NCBI RefSeq assembly: GCF_014196615.1
Contig: NZ_JACIDY010000006.1
Location: 172,139 to 236,138 of the forward strand
Direction of reading: 5' to 3'
DNA length: 64,000 nt
Source of the DNA: Novosphingobium fluoreni
GTDB taxonomy: Bacteria > Pseudomonadota > Alphaproteobacteria > Sphingomonadales > Sphingomonadaceae
Shown here: one piece after another, positions 52,229-62,400 of the stretch
Layout of the letters: each line of letters begins with the position of its first letter
How positions within the stretch are numbered: position 1 is the stretch's first letter
The notes under the pieces: generated by a model
What the model saw: the letters and a program-made list of their open reading frames with translations, nothing else
The model's database searches: none
What the model was told of the DNA's origin: nothing
Made by a program: the position numbers and the translations under genes

Positions 52229-53623
52229 ATGAGTGCTTCTGATAAATCGCCGCAAATCGTCTGGCTCAGGCGCGATTTGCGACTGGCCGATCAACCCGCG
52301 TTGTCCGCTGCTGCCGAACAAGGCCCTGTCATCCCGGTCTATGTGCTGGATGACAAGACAGCGGGCGATCGCAAGCTAGGCGGGGCATCACGCTGGTGGC
52401 TGCACCACAGTCTGGAAGCCCTGGACAAGAGCCTGGGCCGTCATGGTTCCAAGCTGATCCTGAGCAAGGGCGACAGCGCGAAGGAAATTGCGGCTATCGT
52501 CAAGGAGACCGGCGCAGCCGCCGTTCATTCTATTCATCATTACGAGCCGTGGTGGCGCGATGCCGAAGCGGCATTGGCAAAATCTGTCGACCTGTGTCTT
52601 CACGATGGAAACTACTTGGCCCCGCCTGGCACGGCTACGACTGGTTCTGGCCAGCCATTCAAGATCTACACGCCCTTTGCCCGGGCGCTGCAGGCGATGC
52701 TTCCCATGCGGGAGCCCTTGTCAGAGCCGAAACTTCACGCGCCCGGCAAATGGCCCAAGTCTGATAAGCTTGCTGACTGGGCCCTACTGCCCAGCAAACC
52801 GGATTGGTCAGGCGGCTTTGGAAAGGAATGGACGCCCGGAGAGCGGGAGGCCCAAGATCGGCTCGACCACTTCCTCGATATAGTCAAAGACTACGACGAG
52901 GATCGCAACCGTCCCTCGATGGAGGGATCGTCTCGACTGTCACCGCATCTCCACTGGGGGGAGATTTCACCGGTCCAGGTGTGGCATGCGCTGCAAGGAA
53001 AGCGCGGCAAAGGCGCAGATACATTCCGGGGTGAGATCATCTGGCGCGATTACGCCCAGAACATCATCGCGCAGTACCCGCGATATCCGGAAAAAAGTTA
53101 CCGCGACGCTTTTGGCAAATTCGCTTGGCGCGATCCGAAAAAGAGCAGCGGTGCGGCAAAGGACCTCAAGGCCTGGCAGCAGGGCCGTACGGGTTATCCG
53201 ATCGTCGATGCTGGAATGCGACAATTGTGGACGACCGGATGGATGCATAATCGCGTCCGCATGATCGCGGCCAGCTTCCTGATCAAGCACCTGCTTATCG
53301 ACTGGCGGGAAGGCGAGCAGTGGTTCTGGGATACGCTGGTCGATGCAGATTACGGAAACAATGGCGTGAACTGGCAGTGGGTTTCAGGCTCGGGCGTCGA
53401 TTCCAATATGTTCACGCGGATCATGGCGCCGTTGACGCAATCGCCAAAGTTCGACGCCGCAGAGTATATTCGTGAGTGGGTGCCGGAACTGAAAGGATTG
53501 TCGGATGCCGATATCCACGATCCCGAGGAGGAAAAGCGGCCCGAGGATTATCCGGCAAAGATCATCGGCCATAAGGAAGCGCGCGAGCGGGCGCTGGAGG
53601 CCTATCGAAAGGCGAAAGGCTAG
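52229..53623 (+). CDS. phrB: Deoxyribodipyrimidine photo-lyase (CPD photolyase)
   Basis: A 464-residue flavoprotein of the photolyase/cryptochrome family repairing UV dimers with blue light. The N-terminal antenna domain starts IVWLRRDLRLADQPAL. The FAD domain carries LSPHLHWGEISP, WRDYAQNIIAQYP, GYPIVDAGMRQLWTTGWMHNRVRM and WFWDTLVDADYGNNGVNWQWVSGSG, the signature of class I CPD photolyases. The ATG at 52229 (MSASDKSPQIVW) is chosen over the frame opening at 52139 within the divergent PAP2 gene. Confidence 0.95.
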   Translation: MSASDKSPQIVWLRRDLRLADQPALSAAAEQGPVIPVYVLDDKTAGDRKLGGASRWWLHHSLEALDKSLGRHGSKLILSKGDSAKEIAAIVKETGAAAVHSIHHYEPWWRDAEAALAKSVDLCLHDGNYLAPPGTATTGSGQPFKIYTPFARALQAMLPMREPLSEPKLHAPGKWPKSDKLADWALLPSKPDWSGGFGKEWTPGEREAQDRLDHFLDIVKDYDEDRNRPSMEGSSRLSPHLHWGEISPVQVWHALQGKRGKGADTFRGEIIWRDYAQNIIAQYPRYPEKSYRDAFGKFAWRDPKKSSGAAKDLKAWQQGRTGYPIVDAGMRQLWTTGWMHNRVRMIAASFLIKHLLIDWREGEQWFWDTLVDADYGNNGVNWQWVSGSGVDSNMFTRIMAPLTQSPKFDAAEYIREWVPELKGLSDADIHDPEEEKRPEDYPAKIIGHKEARERALEAYRKAKG

Positions 53624-53626
53624 CCT

Positions 53627-53971
53627 TCAGCCGCGATAGACGCCGTCGCCCTGCCAGCGCAGCAGGATCGCCTCGTATTGCAACGGGCCGAGCAGGTCAT
53701 CGAACGCGCAGCCGATCAGCCCCTGCTCCCACCACACGACCTTGGCCTGGATCGCTTCTTGGCCGGGAAGTGTCAGCCAGCACACGGTACCCGGCAGAAC
53801 CCGGCTGATCGCTGTCGCCGAAAAGCCGGACAGCGACAGATTTCGCACGACGGTCTGGATCTTCTTGCCCCCGGCGGGTCGCAAGGTGGCCGGGATCGAA
53901 AGGCGCATGCGATGCGCGCTGCGGTCTTCCTGTGCCGCGAAGGCGTACTTGTCGGTCTGAGCGCTGCTCAT
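53627..53971 (-). CDS. PilZ domain protein (c-di-GMP binding)
   Basis: A 114-residue protein consisting of one PilZ domain. Both c-di-GMP motifs are intact: R17-SAH-R21 and N44-L-S46-L-S-G49. A short variable N-terminus is followed by a beta-barrel-like body (VVWWEQGLIGCAFDD). The ATG at 53971 or the adjacent one at 53974 is likely; ATGs at 54013 and 54010 are in frame. Stand-alone PilZ proteins transmit c-di-GMP levels to motility or surface machinery; no target is adjacent. Confidence 0.85.
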   Translation of the reverse strand: MSSAQTDKYAFAAQEDRSAHRMRLSIPATLRPAGGKKIQTVVRNLSLSGFSATAISRVLPGTVCWLTLPGQEAIQAKVVWWEQGLIGCAFDDLLGPLQYEAILLRWQGDGVYRG

Positions 53972-54049
53972 CATCGCTGTCCGCTTATCTCTCAGACGGG
54001 AATACCCCATCATTGTAACGAGATATGACGACAGTAGGTTTCCGTGAAA

Positions 54050-54760
54050 TTACCGGTTGGGGTTAACGGTCTCGCGGTGCCCGGTAAGGAAAGATTCGCC
54101 CATAAGCGCGACAATCCGATCGGCGACGACTTCCGGCGATTTCACGGATGCAGGATCTTCACCGGGGTAGGCACGCGCGCGCATTGCCGTCCGCGTGGCG
54201 CCGGGATTCACGATCGCTACGCGTATTTTGGAAAGGTTTGCCACTTCTTGCGCATAGCAATCGAGCAAAACTTCGAACGCCGCCTTCGTCGAGCCATAGG
54301 CCCCCCAGAATGCCCGGGGGGACGCGGCGACGGTCGTGGTCAGCCCTACCACGCGGCCATCCGGGCTGGCGCGAAGCAACTGGTGGAAGTTTGCTAACAG
54401 CGCCTGAGTGGCAAGGACGTTCACCGTCATCGCCTTGTTCCAGGCTTTCTGATCAATGTCCGTTACGGAACTGAGTTGCGGCAACAGAGCCGCGTTGATG
54501 ACCAGCATGTCCAGCTTGTCCCAACGCTGGCCGATCGCGGTGGCGAGGCGGGCGATGCCATCAGGCTCTGCCAGATCGACCGGCGCGATCGTTGCGGAGC
54601 CGCCGGCCCCGAAGATCGCTTCTTCGACCGCTTCCAGTTCCTTGGTGGTGCGGGCCGTCATCACAACGTGAGCACCAGCGGCGGCCAGCGCCTTCGCCGT
54701 CGCGGCGCCAATACCCCGGCTTGCGCCCGTGACGAGCGCGGTCTGTCCCGCAAATACCAT
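54050..54760 (-). CDS. SDR family NAD(P)-dependent oxidoreductase
   Basis: A 236-residue short-chain dehydrogenase. The cofactor motif TGASRGIG is at the N-terminus, with NAA near 90 and the catalytic Y-x3-K in GAYGSTKAAFE. The residue 13 before the Tyr, normally Ser, is Thr (GLTTTVAAS). The cofactor is probably NADP(H) because Arg follows the second beta strand (TARTTKEL). It begins four bases after the purF stop, so it is in one unit with purF, an arrangement common in sphingomonads. Substrate unknown. Confidence 0.87.
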   Translation of the reverse strand: MVFAGQTALVTGASRGIGAATAKALAAAGAHVVMTARTTKELEAVEEAIFGAGGSATIAPVDLAEPDGIARLATAIGQRWDKLDMLVINAALLPQLSSVTDIDQKAWNKAMTVNVLATQALLANFHQLLRASPDGRVVGLTTTVAASPRAFWGAYGSTKAAFEVLLDCYAQEVANLSKIRVAIVNPGATRTAMRARAYPGEDPASVKSPEVVADRIVALMGESFLTGHRETVNPNR

Positions 54761-54764
54761 GGAC

Positions 54765-56234
54765 TTAGGCGACCTTGTTGACGGGCAGGGTGAGGAGGTC
54801 TGGTTTGTCCTTCTCGGCCAAATCGGTCAGGCTCGTTGGATATTCGCCGCTGAAGCAGGCATCGCAGAACTGCGGGGAGGCGTTGTTGCGCTCAGCCTCA
54901 CCAACGGCGCGGTACAGGCCGTCGATAGAAACGAACGCCAAGCTGTCTGCTTTGATGAAGGCCGCCATGGCCTCGGTGTCCATGTTCGCGGCGAGCAGCT
55001 TGGACCGCTCTGGTGTATCGACGCCGTAGAAGCAGGAGTGCCCGGTGGGCGGGCTGGCGATACGCATATGGACTTCGGCGGCACCGGCATCGCGCATCAT
55101 CTCGACGATTTTCATCGAGGTTGTGCCGCGCACGATCGAGTCGTCGATCAGGATGACGCGCTTGCCCTCGATAATCGCGCGATTGGCATTGTGCTTGCGC
55201 TTCACATCAGCATGGCGCGCGCCTTCGGACGGCTGAATGAAGGTACGGCCGACGTAATGCGAACGAATGATGCCCAGTTCGAACGGGATGCCGGATTCCT
55301 GAGCGTAGCCGATCGCTGCCGGAACACCGCTGTCCGGTACCGGGATCACAAGATCGGCGTCCGCTGGCGACTCCTTGGCGAGCTCCACACCGATCTGCTT
55401 GCGCACGGAATAGACCGAGCGGCCATCCATCACCGAATCGGGGCGGCTGAAATAGACATGCTCGAAGATGCACGGGCGCGGGGCAGGGTTGCCGAAGGGG
55501 CGGTGGCTGGAAACCACGCCCTTGTGATCGACCTGCACCATCTCGCCCGGCTCAATCGAGCGGACGAACTCCGCGCCGATCACGTCCAACGCCACTGTTT
55601 CGCTGGCGAAGATCGTCGCGTCCCCCAAGCGGCCCATCACCAACGGACGGATGCCCAAGGGATCGCGGCAGGCGATCATGCCTTGTTCGGTCATGCAGAT
55701 CAGCGAATATGCGCCCTCCACCATGCGCAAAGCATCGACGAAGCGGTCCATCAGCGTCGGGTAGCGACTGGTCGCCACAAGATGGATGATGACTTCGGTG
55801 TCCGACGTCGATTGAAAGATCGCGCCCCGGCGAACCAGCTCGCGCTTGAGGTGGCTGGCGTTGGAGATGTTGCCATTGTGCGCGATCGAGAAGCCACCGG
55901 CTGACAGGTCCGCGAATAGCGGCTGTACGTTGCGCAAGCCCGAGCCGCCCGTGGTGGAATAGCGCACGTGGCCGGAAGCCATCTCACCGGGCAATGTCTC
56001 CGAGATCGATTTGTCGGCAAAAACCTGCGCGACATGGCCCAACCCACGATGCGAGTAGAACTCCCGTCCATCGTAAGTGGTGATGCCAACGGCTTCCTGC
56101 CCACGATGCTGCAAGGCATGAAGCCCCAGCGCGGCGATATTCACCGCATCTCTTGCGCCGATAACGCCGAAAACACCGCACTCTTCGCGCAGCTTGTCTC
56201 CGTCTTGATCACGGAAGGGGTGAGTAAAGTTCAT
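54765..56234 (-). CDS. purF: Amidophosphoribosyltransferase
   Basis: A 489-residue enzyme of the first committed purine step, making phosphoribosylamine from PRPP and glutamine. An 18-residue propeptide (MNFTHPFRDQDGDKLREE) precedes the nucleophile Cys19 in ECGVFGVIG, resembling the processed Bacillus-type enzyme. The glutaminase domain has RYSTTGGS and HNGNISN. The PRPP loop is VILIDDSIVRGTTSMKIV. The ATG at 56234 is chosen over the frame opening at 56303. It is followed after four bases by the SDR gene and is divergent from lolC. Confidence 0.95.
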   Translation of the reverse strand: MNFTHPFRDQDGDKLREECGVFGVIGARDAVNIAALGLHALQHRGQEAVGITTYDGREFYSHRGLGHVAQVFADKSISETLPGEMASGHVRYSTTGGSGLRNVQPLFADLSAGGFSIAHNGNISNASHLKRELVRRGAIFQSTSDTEVIIHLVATSRYPTLMDRFVDALRMVEGAYSLICMTEQGMIACRDPLGIRPLVMGRLGDATIFASETVALDVIGAEFVRSIEPGEMVQVDHKGVVSSHRPFGNPAPRPCIFEHVYFSRPDSVMDGRSVYSVRKQIGVELAKESPADADLVIPVPDSGVPAAIGYAQESGIPFELGIIRSHYVGRTFIQPSEGARHADVKRKHNANRAIIEGKRVILIDDSIVRGTTSMKIVEMMRDAGAAEVHMRIASPPTGHSCFYGVDTPERSKLLAANMDTEAMAAFIKADSLAFVSIDGLYRAVGEAERNNASPQFCDACFSGEYPTSLTDLAEKDKPDLLTLPVNKVA

Positions 56235-56420
56235 GAGAAATTTCCGACCCGCGCGGCGCGCTTCTGATTGCGGGCATGTGATGGAAGCCGGTCCAAATTG
56301 CAAGGGAGTTGGTGGGCGCGCGGGACGATACAGCCCGATATGGCATCATCATGACATCGCGTGTCGGCATCCTCGTGCAACCTGTGTGCCGTTATGCCGT
56401 TTAGTGGCCCTACGAAGTTG

Positions 56421-57737
56421 ATGGCTGGTCGCTTGCCACTCACGCCTCGAACACCTATTCGCCCTGGCAACCTCTTGCATCCGGACCAAACGCGCTTGCT
56501 GCTTTCCCCTTTCGAATGGATGATTGCCAAGCGCTACATGCTCCCCGGCCGGGGAGAGGCGTTCATCGCGCTCGTCGCCGGGATCAGCTTGGTCGCGGTG
56601 TCGCTGGGGGTTGCGGCTCTGGTCATCGTGATGAGCGTCATGAACGGCTTTCGCGCAGAGCTGTTCGACAAGATCGTGGGCTTGAACGGCCATGCGATCA
56701 TCCAAGCCTACGGCGGGCGGCTGGGTAACTGGCAGGAAGTGCTGCAGGACGTTCGCAAGACCCCCGGCGTTACGCGGGCTTCTCCCTTGATTGAGCAACC
56801 GCTTTTGGCGACGTTCAATGGCCGGGTTGAGGCAATCCTTGCGCGTGGCAACACCCCGGAAGATATCCTGCGCTTAAAGCCGCAGTTGAAGGCAGGCAGC
56901 CTCGCGCCCTTGAAGGCCGGGGCAGATCAGGTGGCGATCGGATCGCGTCTGGCCCAGAACCTGGGCGTCCAGGTGGGTGACACGATCACGATCATCAACC
57001 CGCAAGGGCGATCGACACCGTTCGGCACGGTACCGCGGCAGATCGGCTATCAGGTGGCTGCCATCTTCGAGATCGGCGTTTACGACTATGACCAGGCGTT
57101 CGTTGTCATGCCGGTCGCCGACGCGCAAACCCTGCTGCTGACCGGCGACACTATCGGCATGATCGAGGTGACCACGACGGACCCGGATCGCGTCGGTGAG
57201 ATCATGGCGCCGCTCACGCGGCAATTGGCCGGGCAGGCCGTCGTCACCGACTGGAAGACGATCAACGCCTCCTTGTTCGAAGCGCTGGCGGTAGAGCGGG
57301 TAGCGATGTTCGTCGTCCTCTCGATCATCGTGCTGGTGGCGGTATTCAACATCCTGTCTTCACTCATCATGCTGGTGCGCGCCAAGACCCGCGATATCGC
57401 GATTCTGCGCACGATGGGGGCGACGCGGCGATCTTTGACCAAGATCTTTGTCACCGCCGGCTTCCTGATCGGCGCACTCGGCACCGGAGTGGGTGTGATC
57501 CTGGGCTTCATCTTCCTGTTCTTCCGCCAGCCGATCGTCCGCGCCGTTGAACTGCTGACCGGCCAGAATCTGTGGGACCCGTCGATCCGGTTTCTGACGG
57601 AACTGCCAAGCCGCACCGACCCGGTGGAAGTGACCGTGATCTGCGTCCTCTCGCTCGTCCTCAGCTTCCTCGCCACGCTCTATCCCGCGTTCAAGGCGGC
57701 GAGCACCGATCCCGTGCAGGTGCTGCGCTATGAATAA
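56421..57737 (+). CDS. Lipoprotein-releasing ABC transporter permease (LolC/E)
   Basis: A ~438-residue inner-membrane permease of the Lol system that extracts lipoproteins for delivery to the outer membrane. Four transmembrane segments are visible: the first near [35 protein letters not shown], with a large periplasmic domain, then three in the C-terminal part ([39 protein letters not shown] coupling helix between). The start is uncertain: ATG 56421, a frame opening at 56361, or a TTG at 56496 that begins [14 protein letters not shown], which looks most like relatives. It overlaps lolD by eight bases. A single permease gene implies a homodimer. Confidence 0.9.
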   Translation: MAGRLPLTPRTPIRPGNLLHPDQTRLLLSPFEWMIAKRYMLPGRGEAFIALVAGISLVAVSLGVAALVIVMSVMNGFRAELFDKIVGLNGHAIIQAYGGRLGNWQEVLQDVRKTPGVTRASPLIEQPLLATFNGRVEAILARGNTPEDILRLKPQLKAGSLAPLKAGADQVAIGSRLAQNLGVQVGDTITIINPQGRSTPFGTVPRQIGYQVAAIFEIGVYDYDQAFVVMPVADAQTLLLTGDTIGMIEVTTTDPDRVGEIMAPLTRQLAGQAVVTDWKTINASLFEALAVERVAMFVVLSIIVLVAVFNILSSLIMLVRAKTRDIAILRTMGATRRSLTKIFVTAGFLIGALGTGVGVILGFIFLFFRQPIVRAVELLTGQNLWDPSIRFLTELPSRTDPVEVTVICVLSLVLSFLATLYPAFKAASTDPVQVLRYE

Positions 57738-58419
57738 CGCCGTCGTCCGCCTTCAAAATCTGACACGTAGTTTCGAGCAGGGCGGCGTGCGCATCGATGT
57801 GCTGCGCGGTGCCAACCTGGCGATCCAACCCGGTGAGATCGTAGCGTTGCTGGGACCGTCTGGCTCCGGCAAATCCACCATGCTGCAGGCGATCGGCTTG
57901 CTGGAAGGCGGCTTTGGCGGCCTGATCGAGATTGCCGGGATCAACGCCTCGCAACTGGGCAAGGACCAGCGCGCTGCAGTACGCCGCGATCATATCGGCT
58001 TCGTCTATCAATTCCATCATCTGCTTCCCGATTTTTCGGCGATGGAGAACGTCGTCCTCCCTCAATTGGTCGCGCACAGATCGCAGGATGAGGCGCAAGT
58101 GCGGGCGCGGGAGTTGTTGGACGCGCTAGGCCTCGGTGCCCGGCTGGACCACCGGCCGAGCCAGCTTTCGGGCGGTGAGCAACAGCGTGTCGCCGTCGCG
58201 CGGGCGTTGGCCAACAAGCCGCAGATGGTGCTGGCCGATGAGCCGACCGGCAATCTGGATGAGGCGACCGCCGATCGCGTACTGGGCCAGTTCCTCGAAC
58301 TCGTTCGTGGAGAAGGTTCTTCGGCGCTGGTGGCGACCCATAATGAACGACTGGCCCGCGCCATGGATCGCGTCGTTCGTCTGCACGATGGCCTGCTCGA
58401 AGAAACAGGTCTGCGTTAA
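57730..58419 (+). CDS. lolD: Lipoprotein-releasing ABC transporter ATP-binding protein
   Basis: A 229-residue ABC ATPase powering the Lol permease. Walker [10 protein letters not shown], the Q-loop [18 protein letters not shown], signature [15 protein letters not shown] and Walker [12 protein letters not shown] are all intact. The FHHLLP sequence is typical of LolD within the MacB-like group. The start overlaps the permease gene by eight bases. lolC-lolD upstream of dnaE is a conserved alphaproteobacterial order. Confidence 0.93.
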   Translation: MNNAVVRLQNLTRSFEQGGVRIDVLRGANLAIQPGEIVALLGPSGSGKSTMLQAIGLLEGGFGGLIEIAGINASQLGKDQRAAVRRDHIGFVYQFHHLLPDFSAMENVVLPQLVAHRSQDEAQVRARELLDALGLGARLDHRPSQLSGGEQQRVAVARALANKPQMVLADEPTGNLDEATADRVLGQFLELVRGEGSSALVATHNERLARAMDRVVRLHDGLLEETGLR

Positions 58420-58475
58420 TTCAGTTTAAGCACGTAGCCTCGTAACACATCAGGCGTACAAATCAGGAGAAGGCG

Positions 58476-58760
58476 ATGAGCGACATCCCCACCACGACGC
58501 AGGGCGGCTCTGGTGAAACCCATGGCATCGGCTGGAACGATGCGGCCGAGCTTCACAAGTGCGCGGATGGTGGCGGCCTGTTTCATCGCTTGAAGACGAT
58601 CCGTCGCGGCACTCTGGCCGAACTGATCTCGTTCGTGCTCAGCTTGCCCGACGATCAGCAAGGCGATTACGCGATCCAGAAGGAAGGCGATCACCAGCTG
58701 AGGATTGGCGAAATCCGCGGTCTGTCGCGCCGTCCGGACTTTCCGACGCGCCATCACTGA
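58476..58760 (+). CDS. Small conserved-looking protein of 94 residues
   Basis: Starts at ATG 58476 with GGAGAAGG upstream. The central part is coherent (GIGWNDAAELHKCADGGGLFHRLKTIRRGTLAELISFVLSLPDDQQGDYAIQ in landmarks: AAELHKC, GLFHRLKTIRRGTLAEL, LPDDQQGDYAI), with a charged C-terminus. No signal peptide or membrane segment. I do not recognise it. Between lolD and glutathione peroxidase, its codon use matches its neighbours. A soluble cytoplasmic role is inferred. Confidence 0.75.
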   Translation: MSDIPTTTQGGSGETHGIGWNDAAELHKCADGGGLFHRLKTIRRGTLAELISFVLSLPDDQQGDYAIQKEGDHQLRIGEIRGLSRRPDFPTRHH

Positions 58761-58888
58761 CATTTGGATTCCCCGCCGATAGGCCGTCGATCACAAGCGG
58801 TCGATCGACTGGAGGGGAGCGAAACGATAGTGGCCAGCGCTTTGGTACCAAATACGGCAATTCCACTAATCGGCGGTGATCCGACGCT

Positions 58889-59386
58889 ATGACGACGATC
58901 GCCGATTTTCAGGTTCGCGCCGGGACTGGCGCGCCAATCGCGCTGGGCAGTAAGCTGGGCAAAGTCCTGCTGGTGGTGAATACCGCCAGCCATTGTGGCT
59001 TCACGCCGCAATATGCCGGGCTTGAGAAGCTGTGGCAGGACTTTGGCCATCGCGGGTTCGAGGTTCTGGCGTTTCCGTGCAACCAGTTCGGGCGCCAGGA
59101 GCCCGCCGCCGATTCCGAAATCGCCACATTCTGCGACATCCATTTTGGCCTGAGCTTTCCGTTGATGAGCAAGATCGACGTGAATGGTCCAAATGCACTT
59201 CCTCTGTTCGACTGGCTGAAAGGCGAAGCTCCCGGAGTGCTGGGCTCTCGCGGTATCAAATGGAACTTCACCAAGTTCCTCGTCGATCGAAACGGTCGCG
59301 CGGTGCGACGCTACGCCCCGCTGGTGAAGCCGGAAGTCATCGCTGCCGATATCGAGACTTTGCTGAGAGCCGCTCCGCCCGCTTAA
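58889..59386 (+). CDS. Glutathione peroxidase family protein
   Basis: A 165-residue thiol peroxidase of the GPx family. The catalytic Cys is in VNTASHCGFTPQYAGLEKLW, the Gln in FPCNQFGRQEP and the Trp-Asn pair in KWNFTKFLVD. The second Cys (FPCNQFG) makes a two-cysteine mechanism with thioredoxin possible, so it may not use glutathione. It reduces peroxides in the cytoplasm. It starts at ATG 58889 after a short gap and precedes dnaE. Confidence 0.92.
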   Translation: MTTIADFQVRAGTGAPIALGSKLGKVLLVVNTASHCGFTPQYAGLEKLWQDFGHRGFEVLAFPCNQFGRQEPAADSEIATFCDIHFGLSFPLMSKIDVNGPNALPLFDWLKGEAPGVLGSRGIKWNFTKFLVDRNGRAVRRYAPLVKPEVIAADIETLLRAAPPA

Positions 59387-59459
59387 ACCAGGCGATGTTT
59401 CCCCGGTTTTGTCCCGGCCACCCTTGATTGCGCCGGGCAGCAGCGCCAAAATCAAGCCC

Positions 59460-62400
59460 ATGGCTTTCGCGCAATTCGTGCCCCTCCGCATCTTTTCCAG
59501 CTTCACGATGCTAGACGGTGCGATCGAGCCCAAGGCGATCGCCAAGCTGGCAAAAGAGCGCAAGTTCCCCGCAGCGGCGATCTGTGATCGCAATGGACTC
59601 TACGGCGCTGTTTCCTTCGCCCCGGCATGTCGCAGCGCCGGTGTGCAGCCGATCATCGGCACATTCCTCGCCATAGCCCGCGACACGACGCCAGACGGCC
59701 CGATCGACTGGCTCGCCCTGTTCGCGCAAGACGAGACGGGGTGGAACAATTTGTGCCATCTCGTAAGCCGCGCACACCTGGATCGCCCCCTCGAACGGGA
59801 GCCACACGTCGGCCTGGCGGACCTGGAAGGCCGGTCCGAGGGGTTGATCTGCCTGACTGGTGCGGGTGAGGGTGCGCTTGCCCGCCTGCTGGCCGATGGA
59901 CGGGACGCCGCCGCTGGCGCGATGTGCGATGATTTGCAGCGCCTGTTTCCGCAGCGACTCTATATCGAAATCGCCCGCAGTGGTGACCCAATTGAAGATG
60001 CGTCCGAAGATGGGCTGATCGAGCTGGCCTATGCCAGGGACTTGCCGCTAGTGGCCACTAACCCGGCGCAATACGCCGAAAAGCACTTCCATTCGGCACA
60101 CGATGCGCTGCTCTGCATCGCCAATTCGACGCATATCGACGCGCCTGATCGCCCTCGCTCTTCCGATCAGCGCTGGGTGAAGCCGGCGGAGACGATGGCG
60201 CAGGCCTTCGCCGATCTTCCCGAGGCTCTGGCCAATACGCTCGTCGTCGCCCAGCGCTGCGCTTTCGCGCCGCCCAAGCGCAAGCCGATCCTGCCCAGCC
60301 TCGCCGGTGATAAAACCGGTGAAGAGCGGATGCTGGAACGCGATGCGCGCCTTGGCCTCGCCTCGCGCCTTGCACCCTATTGGCCCGAGACTACGATAGA
60401 CGAACTGAACGCCGTCCTGTCACTGCCAGAAGATCAGCGCGCCGATGCCTGGGCCGCGCGGCTCAAGCCGCACGGTGTGCCCGAAGAGTTCCTGGAATAT
60501 GCCGATCGCCTGGATTTCGAGACGTCGATCATCATCCGCATGGGCTTTCCGGGTTACTTCCTAATCGTCGCGGACTTCATCAAGTGGGCCAAGGATAACG
60601 GCATTCCGGTGGGTCCCGGTCGCGGATCGGGTGCGGGGTCGGTCGTTGCCTGGGCGCTGACCATTACCGACTTGGACCCATTGAAGCTCGGCCTCCTGTT
60701 CGAACGCTTCCTCAATCCCGAGCGTGTTTCGATGCCGGACTTCGACATCGATTTCTGCGAAACCCGTCGTGGCGAGGTGATCCGCTACGTGCAGGCCAAG
60801 TACGGTCATGATCACGTGGCCCAGATCATCACCTTCGGCAAGATGAAGGCCCGCGCCGTGCTGCGCGATTGCGGGCGTATCCTGCAGATGGGTTACGGCC
60901 GCGTCGACTCGCTGTGCAAGATGGTGCCCAACCATCCCACCGACCCCTGGACGCTGGACCGCGCGGTGAACGGGGCGGTCGACTTCCGGCGTGAGTACGA
61001 CAACGACAAGGAAGTGAAGCGCCTCGTCGATCTGGCCCGACAGCTGGAAGGCCTGCCGCGCAACTCTTCGACCCACGCGGCGGGCGTTGTGATCGGCGAT
61101 CGGCCTTTGTCCCAACTGGTGCCGCTATATCGCGATCCGCGATCGGACATGCCGGTCACCCAGTTCGACATGAAATATGTCGAGGACTCCGGGCTGATCA
61201 AATTCGACTTTCTCGGCCTGAAGACTCTGTCGGTGCTGCGCAAGGCGACTGACCTGCTGGAACGGCGCGGCATCCGTATCGACTTGTCGACGCTCGCCTG
61301 GGACGATCCGCGCGTGTACGATCTGTTGAAGCGTGGCGACACGGTGGGCGTCTTCCAGCTGGAATCGGAAGGCATGCGCCGTACGCTGGCAGCGGTGAAG
61401 CCGACCAACTTCGGCGACATCATCGCGCTCGTCTCGCTCTATCGTCCGGGCCCGATGGACAATATCCCGCTGTTCGGTCAGCGTAAGAACGGCCTGGCGG
61501 CGATTGAGTATCCGCATGAGAAGTTGGCGGTAATCCTGGGTGAAACCTACGGAATCTTTGTCTATCAGGAGCAGGTCATGCAGGCCGCGCAGATCCTGGC
61601 GGGGTACTCGCTGGGCGATGCTGACTTGCTGCGCCGCGCGATGGGCAAGAAGGTCCAGGCGGAGATGGATGCGCAGCGCCAGCGCTTCGTCGATGGTTGC
61701 AAGCTGCATTCCGGCATCGAGAAGGCCAAGGCGAACGAGCTGTTCGACTTGATCGACAAGTTTGCAGGATACGGTTTCAACAAGTCGCATGCCGCCGCGT
61801 ACGCTCTGCTGGCGTACCACACCGCGTGGCTGAAGGCGCATTATCCGCACGAGTTTTACGCGGCATCGATGTGCTTCGACATGCACCAGTCCGAAAAGCT
61901 GGCCGTGTTCGTGGACGATGCGCGCCGCAACGGCATCCAGCTTTCACCACCGGACATCAACAGGTCCGAGGCCGAGTTCACCGTAGAAGAGACGCGCGAT
62001 AGCCATGCCGTGCGCTATGCGCTGGCCGGCATCCGCAACGTCGGCGAAAAGGCGATGGAGGCAATCGTCGAAGAGCGGGTGGCGAACGGCAACTTCGTCA
62101 GCCTGGACGACGTATTCCGCCGCGCACCGGCCGGATCGATGAACCGTCGCCAATTGGAAAGCCTTGCGGCTTCCGGTGCATTCGATGAGTTGGAACCTAA
62201 TCGCGCGAAGGTGCTTGCGAACGCAGAGACGCTCCTGGCCGAAGCAGACCGCGCCTCTCGCGAACGGGTCAGCAGCCAGCATGCGTTGTTCGGCGGGGAC
62301 GATCATGCAGAACAAGCGCTGCGCCTCGTCGATTGTCCACCGTGGAGCCGGTTGGACCAGATGGCGAAGGAGCGAGAAAACTTCGGCTTCTACTTCGCCG

